Source: Kitasatospora aureofaciens
GTDB taxonomy: Bacteria > Actinomycetota > Actinomycetes > Streptomycetales > Streptomycetaceae
Assembly: GCF_001188955.3 (NCBI RefSeq)
Contig: NZ_JPRF03000076.1
Location: 62,001 to 126,000 of the forward strand
Length of the DNA stretch: 64,000 nt
Reading direction: 5' to 3'
Part shown: positions 17,151 to 25,249 of the stretch, in pieces
Layout: the number at the start of each line of letters is the position of its first letter
Numbering within the stretch: position 1 is the stretch's first letter
Notes under the pieces: model-generated
Seen by the model: the letters and a program-made list of their open reading frames with translations, nothing else
What the model was told of the DNA's origin: nothing
Databases searched by the model: none
Translations under genes and position numbers: made by a program

Positions 17151-17204
17151 GACCGGACCCGCAGGTGACGGGAGTCGATGACTCGATCACCTGCGGGTCC
17201 GGTC
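17151..17204. terminator. Long bidirectional terminator between IMPDH and HAD genes
   Basis: A perfect 18-bp inverted repeat (GACCGGACCCGCAGGTGA at 17151-17168, complement at 17187-17204) with a further 5-bp stem inside its loop. It lies between two convergent stop codons and should stop both transcripts. Confidence 0.85.
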
Positions 17205-17208
17205 CGGT

Positions 17209-17859
17209 TCAAGCCGCGAGGTGGGTGTCGAGCCAGCCCGGGAATTCGGTCAGGTCGTTCAGTACGACATCGGCACCGGCCTCGCGCAGTTCGTCCGCGG
17301 TGTACGGCCCGGTGGCCACTGCCACCGCGAGTGCGCCGCCTGTCCGTGCCCCGGTGATGTCGCCGAGGTGGTCACCGACGTAGACGCTGGCACCCTGCTC
17401 CCGCAGAACGGAACCCTTGCGGTCGGCGAAGACCGAGCCGAAGACGTCGTCGACCTTGATGTCGAGCGCGGCGAGGTTCAGTCGGGCATTGGGCTCGAAC
17501 TTGCCGGTGACGACGATCGGTCGACCTCCGTGCCGGTAGACGGCGGCGATCGCCTCGAGCGCACCGGGCAGCAACTTGCCCACCGGGGCGCCGTGTTCGG
17601 GGAACAGTGCCCGATACCGGTCGGCAGCCGCGTCCACCTGATCGGCGGGGAACCAGTAGGCCATCTCCTCCTCGATCGGCGGGCCGACGCGGGTGATCGC
17701 CAGGTCGCTGTCGATGGCGACCCCCGTCTCGGCCGCCACCATGTCCAGCACCGCCTTGATGCCCGGTCGGCCGTCGGCCAGCGTCATGTCGAGGTCGAAA
17801 CCTATGGTCAGTGCCGGTGCGGGGGACGCATTGATCTCGGTCGTGTTCATGGCAGCCAT
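17209..17859 (-). CDS. HAD-family phosphatase
   Basis: Haloacid-dehalogenase-fold hydrolase, about 216 residues, of the phosphoglycolate-phosphatase type. Motif I GFDLDMTLAD (nucleophile Asp), motif II VVTGKF, and motif IV YVGDHLGD are all present, with a helical cap (residues about 20-85). ATG 17859 is preferred: AAAGG lies upstream on the minus strand; ATG 17850 or GTG/ATG nearer 17886 are alternatives. Situated inside the metabolic cluster, it could remove the 5'-phosphate from a nucleotide made by the phosphoribosyltransferase. It is transcribed away from the main operon. Confidence 0.82.
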   Translation of the reverse strand: MAAMNTTEINASPAPALTIGFDLDMTLADGRPGIKAVLDMVAAETGVAIDSDLAITRVGPPIEEEMAYWFPADQVDAAADRYRALFPEHGAPVGKLLPGALEAIAAVYRHGGRPIVVTGKFEPNARLNLAALDIKVDDVFGSVFADRKGSVLREQGASVYVGDHLGDITGARTGGALAVAVATGPYTADELREAGADVVLNDLTEFPGWLDTHLAA

Positions 17860-18465
17860 GATCCAACCAACCTTTCTGCGAAGCAACCCTGAGGATCAGT
17901 CAGCAGCGCGGGCTACGGCGGTGGGCTGGGGCGGTGTGGAGCGGGCGCGGTGCCCGAGTTCCTGTCGGGCGCCGCGGGAGCGTCGTCGAACGGCCGACTC
18001 CGGCAAATCGGTCTCAACCCGGTGGTTCTGATGATTTCGACGCCAATGCTGGCACGGGCGGAGCTTTCCGACCCGACCGACCGTCAATTGTGAGTTCTCG
18101 GTGGATGAAAGTCCAAGCGATCTTGCCGAGGGGGCGCCTGCGATGTAGCTTCGTCCACAGCGTCATGGACACGTCCAGCTAGCGGTTCGGAGTCAACCGG
18201 GGGGCTGTGTTTGCCGATGAAGTTCTTGTGTTGAACGATGATCCGGCTGTTATGGCTGCGATCACGCTCGGGGGCCCCGGGCGCCGGAACGGTCCGTCCG
18301 AGTTTTCCGGCGCAGCCGAATCGGTTTCCCGGACAGGCGCATCGGCCACTGCGACACGGTGCCGGACTGTTACCGCACTATCGAAATCCGGAATTCCTTC
18401 AGGGTAGGCCTTTCCTGGCGCGCTCGTCAGGATCTTTCACTGCCGTGCGGCAGTAAGGAGGACTC
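17860..18465. other. Divergent non-coding region in front of the biosynthetic operon
   Basis: About 600 bases between the HAD gene (minus) and the phosphoribosyltransferase gene (plus). No reading frame with family resemblance or a good ribosome binding site was seen. From about 18040 on, base composition is visibly less GC-rich than the surrounding chromosome. Promoters for both directions should be here. AAGGAGG at 18455-18461 serves the downstream gene. Confidence 0.6.
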
Positions 18466-18996
18466 ATGAAAACCGGTCAACAGCGGGACGGCGAATCAAG
18501 GGTTCCAGTGTTCAAGGATTTCCGGGCTGGCGTTGCATTTCGCGACGTCATGCCGGTGCTGGCCAATCGAGACTCCTTCAGTTCGGCGCTCGAGGACCTC
18601 ACAGAGTGGTCAACTCCGCTCACTCCGGACTACGTTGCCGGCATAGACGCGCGAGGTTTCATCCTCGGCGGGGCTTTGGCGGATCGCTTGGACTGCGGCT
18701 TCCTGGCCATTCGCAAAGAGGGGAAGCTGCCGGGCGAGACGGTGAGCCGGACATTCTCCGGTGAATACTCGACCGATCGGATCGAGGTTCGCAAGGATCT
18801 GGTGCAGCCCGGTTCCCGAGTCCTCATTCATGATGACATCGTTGCCACCGGAAACTCGGTGGCGGCCGCCGTGGAAATGCTCGAGGAGCTTGGTGCCACG
18901 GTGGTCGGAATCACCTGCCTGATCGAGAAGTCGTTCCTGAAGGGAAGGTCGCGGGTGAGCGTGCCACTCTTCTCGGTCTATTCGTTCGACGCGTAA
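18466..18996 (+). CDS. Adenine phosphoribosyltransferase-like enzyme of the cluster
   Basis: 176-residue type I phosphoribosyltransferase that joins a base to PRPP. ATG 18466 follows AAGGAGG. APRT-like landmarks: VAFRDVMPVLAN, the base-binding loop AGIDARGFILGGALA, IRKEGKLPGE and the PRPP loop VLIHDDIVATGNS (usual APRT reads VDDLLATGGT). The segment SGEYSTDRIEVRKD replaces the normal LEYGxDxLEIH. These changes suggest a base other than adenine. Base composition is lower in GC than the neighbours, consistent with transfer. As first gene of a tight run (PRTase, carrier protein, P450, adenylation, thioesterase, aldolase, exporter) it probably ribosylates the heterocycle made by the rest. Confidence 0.82.
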   Translation: MKTGQQRDGESRVPVFKDFRAGVAFRDVMPVLANRDSFSSALEDLTEWSTPLTPDYVAGIDARGFILGGALADRLDCGFLAIRKEGKLPGETVSRTFSGEYSTDRIEVRKDLVQPGSRVLIHDDIVATGNSVAAAVEMLEELGATVVGITCLIEKSFLKGRSRVSVPLFSVYSFDA

Positions 18997-19007
18997 GGGA
19001 GTTGCTC

Positions 19008-19301
19008 GTGGCAGTGGAAGCAGCACAGCAGACATCAGTGCAGGAGCGGCTCGCGCAGTTATGGACCGCCCGGCTGGAGATATCGCCGATCGGACTGGAC
19101 GACGATTTCTTCGAGCTCGGTGGCGACTCGCTGACCGCAGCGGAACTGCAGGGCGATATCGACAAGGAATTCGGGGTGGAGGTTTCGGCCACGACCCTCT
19201 TCCTGTCGCCCACGATCACGGAGTTGACGCAGGTGATCGAGGAGGCCGTGGCGGCCGCTCCGTCCGGGACGACCGGCGCGCACCCGGGAGGCCGTCAGTG
19301 A
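19008..19301 (+). CDS. Free-standing peptidyl carrier protein
   Basis: 97-residue acyl/peptidyl carrier domain. The phosphopantetheine site is in DDFFELGGDSLTA (Ser41). GTG 19008 is chosen from AGGGAG at the right distance; TTG 19002 and GTG 19014 are alternatives. Its stop overlaps the P450 start (GTGA), tying carrier and oxidase together. It should carry the amino acid activated by the stand-alone adenylation enzyme while the P450 hydroxylates it, as in nikkomycin and aminocoumarin pathways. Confidence 0.92.
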   Translation: MAVEAAQQTSVQERLAQLWTARLEISPIGLDDDFFELGGDSLTAAELQGDIDKEFGVEVSATTLFLSPTITELTQVIEEAVAAAPSGTTGAHPGGRQ

Positions 19302-20524
19302 GCACCGGTACGGCAAGAGACCTCACCGATCCCGGGCTCTACTCCCAGGGCGAACCACACGAGGTCTGGCGTCACCTTCGCGAACACGACCCGGTCCATT
19401 GGCAACCGAACTCCGGCCGTGGCGGCGGCTACTGGGTCGTCACCCGGTATGCCGATGTCGAGCGGGTGCTGCACGACTACTCCGCCTTCACCTCGGAACG
19501 AGGCACGCTGCTCAACCTGCTCGGCCGCGGTGACCCGGCAGCCGGGAAGCAACTGGCGGCGACCGACCCACCGCACCACGACCGAGCGCGGATCCCGCTC
19601 AAGCAGGCACTCGCCGTCAAGCCGCTCGCATCGTTCTCCGACCGGATCCAGGCCGGCATCCGTGACCTGCTCGCCCCCGGTGCCGACGGGCAGCCCTTCG
19701 ACTTCGCGGTCGCGATGTCCCAGCTGCCGCTGGTCGCCCTCGGCCCCATCCTGGGGCTGCCCACCGAGGACTATCCGCGTCTCATCCGACTGGCCATGAT
19801 GTCGACGGCGGAGGAGGATCCCGAGTTCCAGCTGCCGGGCGGAGTGGAGCCGACGCTGAAGCGCGGTCATCGTGAGATCTTCGCCTACTTCTCGGACCTG
19901 GTCCGGGCACGGCTGCGGAATCCCGGTGACGACCTGATCAGTGTGCTGGCCGAGACCGAAGTGGACGGCGAGCGCATCTCGACCGGTTCGGTGATCTCCA
20001 ACTGCTACAGCATGCTGCTGGGTTCGGCCGGGACTCTGCCGCACGTCCCGATCGCCGCGATCGTCGAACTGGCCGGGAGCCCGACTTACGGGGACTGGGC
20101 CGCGCACCCGGAGCTGCTGGACTCCGGTATCGAGGAGGCCCTGCGCTGGGCCACGCCGGCCAGCAACTTCATGCGCTACGCACTCCACCCGGTCGAACTC
20201 TCCGGCGTGCCGGTCGCGGAGGGCGACGCCGTGGTCGCCTACCTGGCCTCGGCCAACCGGGACGCCAAGGTCTTCCCCGATCCCGATGTGTTCGACATCC
20301 GGCGACGCCCCAACCGGCACCTCGCCTTCGGCGTCGGCCATCACTACTGCGTCGGCTCGCACCTCGCCCGGCTGGCCCTGCGCCTGCTGTTCACCGAACT
20401 GTTCGCGACGTTCTCCTCGATCGAGGTGGTCGGCGAGATCGAGCGGATGCACTCGACGTTCCTGGCCGGCTTCAAGCGGGTCCCAGTCGCAGGAGTTCCC
20501 CGCAGGGCCACGGTGGAGGGCTGA
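19298..20524 (+). CDS. Cytochrome P450, probable carrier-bound amino acid beta-hydroxylase
   Basis: 408-residue class I bacterial P450. GTG 19298 overlaps the carrier stop. Visible: TDPPHHDRARIPL (C-helix), EEALRW (K-helix ExxR), and the heme loop FGVGHHYCVGSHLAR with Cys351. The I-helix region reads MLLGSAGTLPHVP, without the usual acidic residue before Thr, an uncommon oxygen-activation site. Next to a single PCP, single A domain and thioesterase, it matches the NikQ/NovI arrangement in which an aminoacyl-S-PCP is beta-hydroxylated. Redox partners are not encoded nearby. Confidence 0.88.
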   Translation: MSTGTARDLTDPGLYSQGEPHEVWRHLREHDPVHWQPNSGRGGGYWVVTRYADVERVLHDYSAFTSERGTLLNLLGRGDPAAGKQLAATDPPHHDRARIPLKQALAVKPLASFSDRIQAGIRDLLAPGADGQPFDFAVAMSQLPLVALGPILGLPTEDYPRLIRLAMMSTAEEDPEFQLPGGVEPTLKRGHREIFAYFSDLVRARLRNPGDDLISVLAETEVDGERISTGSVISNCYSMLLGSAGTLPHVPIAAIVELAGSPTYGDWAAHPELLDSGIEEALRWATPASNFMRYALHPVELSGVPVAEGDAVVAYLASANRDAKVFPDPDVFDIRRRPNRHLAFGVGHHYCVGSHLARLALRLLFTELFATFSSIEVVGEIERMHSTFLAGFKRVPVAGVPRRATVEG

Positions 20525-20529
20525 CTCAG

Positions 20530-21987
20530 ATGACCCACTGGGTACCAGACCTGCCAGTCGTGCCACTCCACGCCCCGCCGCACATCCTCGACCTGATCGA
20601 GCCATTCCGGGCCCAGGGCACGGCAGTTGTCGACGGTGAGGGATCACTCGGCTACGCGGAGCTGGACGAGCGGTCCGCCGTGATCGCCACCGCGCTGCGG
20701 GCCGCTGGGGTGGAGCCGGACAGCCCGGTCGTCGTGCACGCGCGGCTGTCCCGTTGGGCGGTCGTCGGCATGCTCGGGGTGCTGCGTGCGGGAGCGCGAT
20801 ACGTCCCTGTGGACGCCGGGTTCCCGGTCGCCAGGCAGCGCTACATCGCGGAGGCGAGCGGCGCGAGGTTCTCGGTGTCGGAGCCTGGTCTGGGCATCCG
20901 GCTCGACAACCTCCGGACGGTGCAAGCCGATGCCGAGGGTTCCCGGGGTGAAACGGTCCGCGGCACCCTGGCGTACACCTGCTTCACCAGCGGGTCGACC
21001 GGGCGGCCGAAGGGCGTCACGATCTCCGCCTCCGCGCTGGCGGCCTCGACCGCGGCCAGACTCGAGTACTACCCCACGCCGGTCTCCACCTTCCTGCTCT
21101 GTTCGTCGATCTCGTTCGACAGTTCGGTCGCCGGCATCTACTGGACCCTGGCCTGCGGCGGCCGACTGGTCATCCCGAGCGACCGCCCGGCGGACCTGCT
21201 GGCGGTCGGCCGGGCCGCGCAGGAGTACCGCGCGTCGCACCTGCTCATGCTTCCGTCGCTCTACGACATCGCCCTGCGCGGTGGCCTCGCCGAGCGGGCC
21301 GGCGCGCTGTCGACGGTGATCGTCGCGGGGGAGGCATGCCCTCCCGACTTGGTCCAGCGGCACTTCGACGCGCTCCCCCGTACCCGGCTCTACAACGAAT
21401 ACGGTCCGACGGAGTGCACGGTGTGGAGCGCGGTCCATGAGTGCACCCGGGCGGATGCGGACCTTTCCGACGTACCCATCGGGCGCGCTGTTCCCGGGAC
21501 CCGCCTCTACGTCCGGTCCGCCGATGGTGCCGCCGTACCGACCGGGGAACCCGGGGAGCTCCACATCGGCGGACCGGGCCTCGCCGAGCTCGGTTCGGAC
21601 CTGTACCGCACGGGTGACATCGTGTCCGTCACCGCCGAGGCCGAACTGCGCTTCCACGGCCGGGCCGATCACCAGCTCAAGCTCGGTGGGATGCGCGTCG
21701 ACCGCTCCGAAATCGAACAGGCACTGCGCACCCACCCGGACGTGGAGGCCGCCGCAGTCGGTGTCTGCAGCGTCCAGGGACGGAAGAAGCTGGTCGGCTT
21801 CGTGAGCCCGACGAACGGAGAAGTCGACCAGCGCACCCTCCGGGCGCACCTCATCGAGCGCCTGCCGGCCGTCGCCGTGCCGAGCCGCATCGTGCCGCTG
21901 TCCCGGCTTCCGGTGCTGCCCAACGGCAAGCTGGACCACGGTGCGATCGACCAACTGGCTTACGACGCACTGCCGCAGAAGAACTGA
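20530..21987 (+). CDS. Stand-alone NRPS adenylation enzyme
   Basis: 485-residue amino-acid-activating enzyme: forms aminoacyl-AMP and loads the neighbouring PCP. Core motifs: A3 YTCFTSGSTGRPKGV, A5 YNEYGPTE, A7 LYRTGDIV, A8 GRADHQLKLGGMRVDRSEIE and A10 LPNGKLDH. No condensation, carrier or epimerase domain is attached. Aligning by hand to the GrsA pocket gives D-S-A-M-I-A-E-V-W-K; among codes I remember this is nearest to histidine (D-S-E-L-T-A-E-V-C-K), but the match is partial. ATG 20530 has GGAGGG upstream. Activation chemistry is firm, substrate tentative. Confidence 0.9.
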   Translation: MTHWVPDLPVVPLHAPPHILDLIEPFRAQGTAVVDGEGSLGYAELDERSAVIATALRAAGVEPDSPVVVHARLSRWAVVGMLGVLRAGARYVPVDAGFPVARQRYIAEASGARFSVSEPGLGIRLDNLRTVQADAEGSRGETVRGTLAYTCFTSGSTGRPKGVTISASALAASTAARLEYYPTPVSTFLLCSSISFDSSVAGIYWTLACGGRLVIPSDRPADLLAVGRAAQEYRASHLLMLPSLYDIALRGGLAERAGALSTVIVAGEACPPDLVQRHFDALPRTRLYNEYGPTECTVWSAVHECTRADADLSDVPIGRAVPGTRLYVRSADGAAVPTGEPGELHIGGPGLAELGSDLYRTGDIVSVTAEAELRFHGRADHQLKLGGMRVDRSEIEQALRTHPDVEAAAVGVCSVQGRKKLVGFVSPTNGEVDQRTLRAHLIERLPAVAVPSRIVPLSRLPVLPNGKLDHGAIDQLAYDALPQKN

Positions 21988-22006
21988 CCGACCGAAGGAG
22001 GTGGCG

Positions 22007-22795
22007 ATGACAGCCGCACCACCCCGATGGCTGATGTGCCGTCAGCGGCGAGCCGGCGCCGCCCTGCGCCTCTACTGCTTCCCGCACAGCGGTGGCTCGC
22101 CCGGTGAGTACCAGCGCTGGGCGGACCGACTCCCCGCCGAGGTCGAGGTGTGGGGGGTCCAACTCCCGGGCCGCGGAAGCAGGATGCGCGAGTCGGCCAT
22201 GACCGACATGCGAGAACTGGTCGGCGCGCTGACGGAACAGGCCGAGTTCTCGGGCCCGTACGCCTTCATCGGGCACAGTCTCGGTGCGATCGTCGCCTAT
22301 GAGACAGCTGTCGCGCTGCGCGACCGCGGACGCCCGGAGCCGCAGCAGCTCATCGTGTCCGTGAACGGCCCCCCGCACCTGCACCGCCCCGGACTGCCGC
22401 TCCACCTCCTCGACGGCGCCGACTTCGTCCCCCGGGTCGAGGAGCGGTACGGACCACTGCCGGAGCTCGGGAGCGACGCGCGGATGCGTGAGCTGTACCT
22501 GGCCAACCTGCATGCGGACCTGACCATCGTCGCGACCTACCAGTATGTCCCGACAGCCCCGCTGAGCTGCCCCATCCTCGCTCTCGGCGCCACGGACGAC
22601 TGGGAGGACGAAAGCCGGCTCGGCGAGTGGCGCCGGCACACCACGGGTCCGTCCGCCGTCCGGCTCTTTCCCGGCGGCCACTTCTACTTCCGAGACCACC
22701 CCGACCTCTTCTTCGACTGCCTCACGGACAGCCTGACCGCCCTCACCAAGGGCTCGGCCGTCCCCTCGGCACCCGATATCAAGGGAGCACCGTGA
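22007..22795 (+). CDS. Type II thioesterase
   Basis: 262-residue alpha/beta hydrolase of the TEII family that releases acyl groups from carrier proteins. YCFPHSGGSPGEYQRWA is the typical N-terminus, GHSLGA holds nucleophile Ser91, TDDWEDE the Asp loop and GGHFYFRDH the catalytic His. ATG 22007 follows AAGGAGG. Its end overlaps the aldolase start (GTGA). In a pathway with a single carrier it probably performs the real product release, the role NikP2 has in nikkomycin, rather than only proofreading. Confidence 0.9.
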   Translation: MTAAPPRWLMCRQRRAGAALRLYCFPHSGGSPGEYQRWADRLPAEVEVWGVQLPGRGSRMRESAMTDMRELVGALTEQAEFSGPYAFIGHSLGAIVAYETAVALRDRGRPEPQQLIVSVNGPPHLHRPGLPLHLLDGADFVPRVEERYGPLPELGSDARMRELYLANLHADLTIVATYQYVPTAPLSCPILALGATDDWEDESRLGEWRRHTTGPSAVRLFPGGHFYFRDHPDLFFDCLTDSLTALTKGSAVPSAPDIKGAP

Positions 22796-23826
22796 CAGAC
22801 CAGACCATCGATCTGCGGAGCGACACCGTCACCAGGCCCACTGCGGCCATGCGAGCCGCCATGGCCGCCGCCGAGGTCGGTGACGACACCCTCGGTGACG
22901 ACCCCACGGTGATCCGGCTGGAACGGATGCTCGCCGACGCCTTCGGGTTCACCGGAGCACTGTTCCTGCCCAGCGGCGTCATGGCCAATCAGCTCGCGCT
23001 CCGTCTGCTGGTACCGCCGGGGCAGGAGCTGCTGGCTGACGCGGGTGCGCACTTCCTCCTCTACGAGGACGGGGGAGTCGCCTGGCACGGCGGGATCCTG
23101 ACCCGGACGACGGTCTCCGACGACGGCCTCATCGACCCGGAGGTGCTCGCCCGGATGATCCGTCCGGCTACCGCCTACGGCAGCGGGACGCGGGCGGTGG
23201 CGGTGGAGAACACCCACAACGCGGCCGGCGGCGTGGTGTACCCCCTGGCCGCGCTGCGGGAGATCCGGCGGATCACCCGCGAGGCCGGGGTCGCGGTGCA
23301 CTGCGACGGCGCCCGGCTCTGGAACGCCCATGTCGCCAGCGGCGTTTCCTTCGAGGCTTACGGAGCCTGTTTCGACACCCTGTCCCTCTGCGTCTCCAAG
23401 GGGCTCGGCGCGCCCGCCGGCACCGTGCTGCTCCTCGATGCCGACCGTCTGGAGGAGGCCCGGGTCATGCGGCACCGGATGGGCGGCTCCATGCGGCAGA
23501 CCGGGATCCTGGCGGCCGCTGCCATCTACGCCTTCGAGCACAACATCGGGCGGATGGCCGAGGACCACTCGAACGCGGCCCTCATCGCCGGTCTGCTGCG
23601 CGACAGTGGACTGGAGGTTCGGGAACCCCAGACCAACCTCGTGTTCGTGGAGGTGCCCGATGCGGCCAAGGTGCAGGAGCTCTGCGCGACGGCCGGCGTG
23701 CGGGTCTCGGTCATGGGACCGCGGACGGTCCGGCTGGTGGCCCACTTGGACGTCGACAAGCAGCAGTGCGAGCGGGCGGCGCTGACGGTAGCCAAGGCGG
23801 TCGCCCAACTGGCCACGAGCAGCTGA
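22792..23826 (+). CDS. L-threonine aldolase-family PLP enzyme
   Basis: 344-residue fold-type I PLP enzyme that cleaves beta-hydroxy-alpha-amino acids to glycine plus an aldehyde (or the reverse). Seen: LRSDTVTRPTAAMRAAM, VGDDTLGDDPTVIRLE, FLPSGVMANQLAL, NTHNAAGG, HCDGARLWNAHVA (PLP Asp) and SLCVSKGLGAP with PLP Lys203. GTG 22792 overlaps the thioesterase stop. Directly after a beta-hydroxylation module, retro-aldol cleavage of the released beta-hydroxy amino acid is the simplest role; synthesis from glycine and an aldehyde is the alternative. Confidence 0.9.
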   Translation: MTDQTIDLRSDTVTRPTAAMRAAMAAAEVGDDTLGDDPTVIRLERMLADAFGFTGALFLPSGVMANQLALRLLVPPGQELLADAGAHFLLYEDGGVAWHGGILTRTTVSDDGLIDPEVLARMIRPATAYGSGTRAVAVENTHNAAGGVVYPLAALREIRRITREAGVAVHCDGARLWNAHVASGVSFEAYGACFDTLSLCVSKGLGAPAGTVLLLDADRLEEARVMRHRMGGSMRQTGILAAAAIYAFEHNIGRMAEDHSNAALIAGLLRDSGLEVREPQTNLVFVEVPDAAKVQELCATAGVRVSVMGPRTVRLVAHLDVDKQQCERAALTVAKAVAQLATSS

Positions 23827-23848
23827 GTATGTGTAGGAAGATATTGAG

Positions 23849-25009
23849 ATGTCATTCCGAGTGTGGCTGTCGGCCCGGTTCTTCCTCTTCTTCCTGACCT
23901 GGAGCTCCTACCTCTCCTACTGGGGGGTCTGGCTGCTCGCGTCAGGCTTCGGGCCAACAGAAGTGACCGCGATCATCACCGCCGGTCTGGTGTCACGCTC
24001 GATCTCCATAGCCGTCGTCTTCCCGATGCTCTGCCGAACGATCCCGCTTCGGAGACTGTCGCAACTGCTCGCCTGGACGGCGACGGCACTCAGCCCGCTC
24101 TACCTGACTCACCCTCAGTTCGGCTCCATGCTGGCCGTATCGGTTCTGGTCGGCATCAGCTATCCCCTGCTGATGCCGCTCAGCGAGACCCTGGCGACCA
24201 TCGGCGCAGCGAACGGGCAGGTCGACTACGGGAGCGTCCGCTACTTCGGCTCGGCAGGGTTCCTCTTCGGTCTGTGCGTGTCCGGCGTGGTCGGGCGGTT
24301 GGCCGGCAGCGGCGCACTGGTCGGGGTGTTCGTCGTGGGCTGCCTGCTGCTCGCGGTGGCGGACGTGGTGAGCCCGGTCGGATTCCCGACGGTGACGACC
24401 GTGGCCAGTGGCGGCCGTGTTCGGCTGCTGCGCAACCGCGTCTACACCCTCGGCCTGGGCAGTTCCGTGCTGCTCCAGGGTGCGCACGCGGCGTACTACG
24501 CCTTCGGCGCCGAATACTTCAGCCGGCTCGGCGTGTCGAGCATCAACGTCAGCCTCATGCTGGCGCTGGCCGTCGGGTGCGAACTGCTCCTGTTCAAGTA
24601 CGCGGGACCGCTGCTCGGCGGCTATCCGGTCCCTGTTCTCTTCGCGGCCGCCGCGGCGATCTCCGTTCTGCGCTGGGGTTTGCTCGCGGTACCGATGCCA
24701 CTGGCCTTCGTGGTGCTCACGCAGACGCTCCACGCGGGCACCTTCGCGCTGACCCACCTCGCGCACGCGCGCTGTGTGCAGAGCCATGTCCCCGAGGACC
24801 TCTGGCCCAACGCCCAGGCGCTCTACGCCGGGCTGGCCATCGGCCTCGGGGTCGCCGCCGTCACCGCCGTCACCGGCCCGCTCTACACGGCCTCCCCGCA
24901 TTGGGCGTTCCTGGCGATGGCGGTGGTCTGCCTGCCCTGCTTCCTGCTGGTCAGGTTGCAGGTCAAGGTGCTGCGCGACGAAGCGGCGGTTCCCGACAGC
25001 GTCTCGTGA
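23849..25009 (+). CDS. MFS transporter, nucleoside:H+ symporter / HcaT-like, probable exporter
   Basis: 386-residue, about 12-helix major facilitator protein. The segment YGSVRYFGSAGFLFG is the signature loop of the LacY-like/HcaT/nucleoside-symporter branch of MFS, not of drug:H+ antiporters. ATG 23849 comes 22 bases after the aldolase stop with AGGAAG upstream. As last gene of the operon it most likely moves the product across the membrane; the branch is compatible with a nucleoside-like cargo. Confidence 0.82.
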   Translation: MSFRVWLSARFFLFFLTWSSYLSYWGVWLLASGFGPTEVTAIITAGLVSRSISIAVVFPMLCRTIPLRRLSQLLAWTATALSPLYLTHPQFGSMLAVSVLVGISYPLLMPLSETLATIGAANGQVDYGSVRYFGSAGFLFGLCVSGVVGRLAGSGALVGVFVVGCLLLAVADVVSPVGFPTVTTVASGGRVRLLRNRVYTLGLGSSVLLQGAHAAYYAFGAEYFSRLGVSSINVSLMLALAVGCELLLFKYAGPLLGGYPVPVLFAAAAAISVLRWGLLAVPMPLAFVVLTQTLHAGTFALTHLAHARCVQSHVPEDLWPNAQALYAGLAIGLGVAAVTAVTGPLYTASPHWAFLAMAVVCLPCFLLVRLQVKVLRDEAAVPDSVS

Positions 25010-25249
25010 ACTACCCCGCGCGCCGACCAGGTCCGTCCGGGCGCCGTCGCCCGGTCAGCCAGACGTAGACCAGGTTCGGCGGTGGAGGACTCGGGCGGGT
25101 GCGCGGGCACTGCAGGCTGCGCGGCCGTGCCCCCGTGCGCGCGTCCGATCGGATGAGACCCGCCCAGCGCCGGGGCGCGGACCCGCCGGGCGGGGAACCC
25201 CTCCCGAACCCGGGCGGGAAGGGCCCGCCCGCGGACGCGTGGAGGCGAC

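Noticed and set aside
17860..18465. Several short plus-strand frames (e.g. from 18207) as possible genes
   Set aside because: No ribosome binding site or family resemblance; codon usage is not typical of coding sequence.
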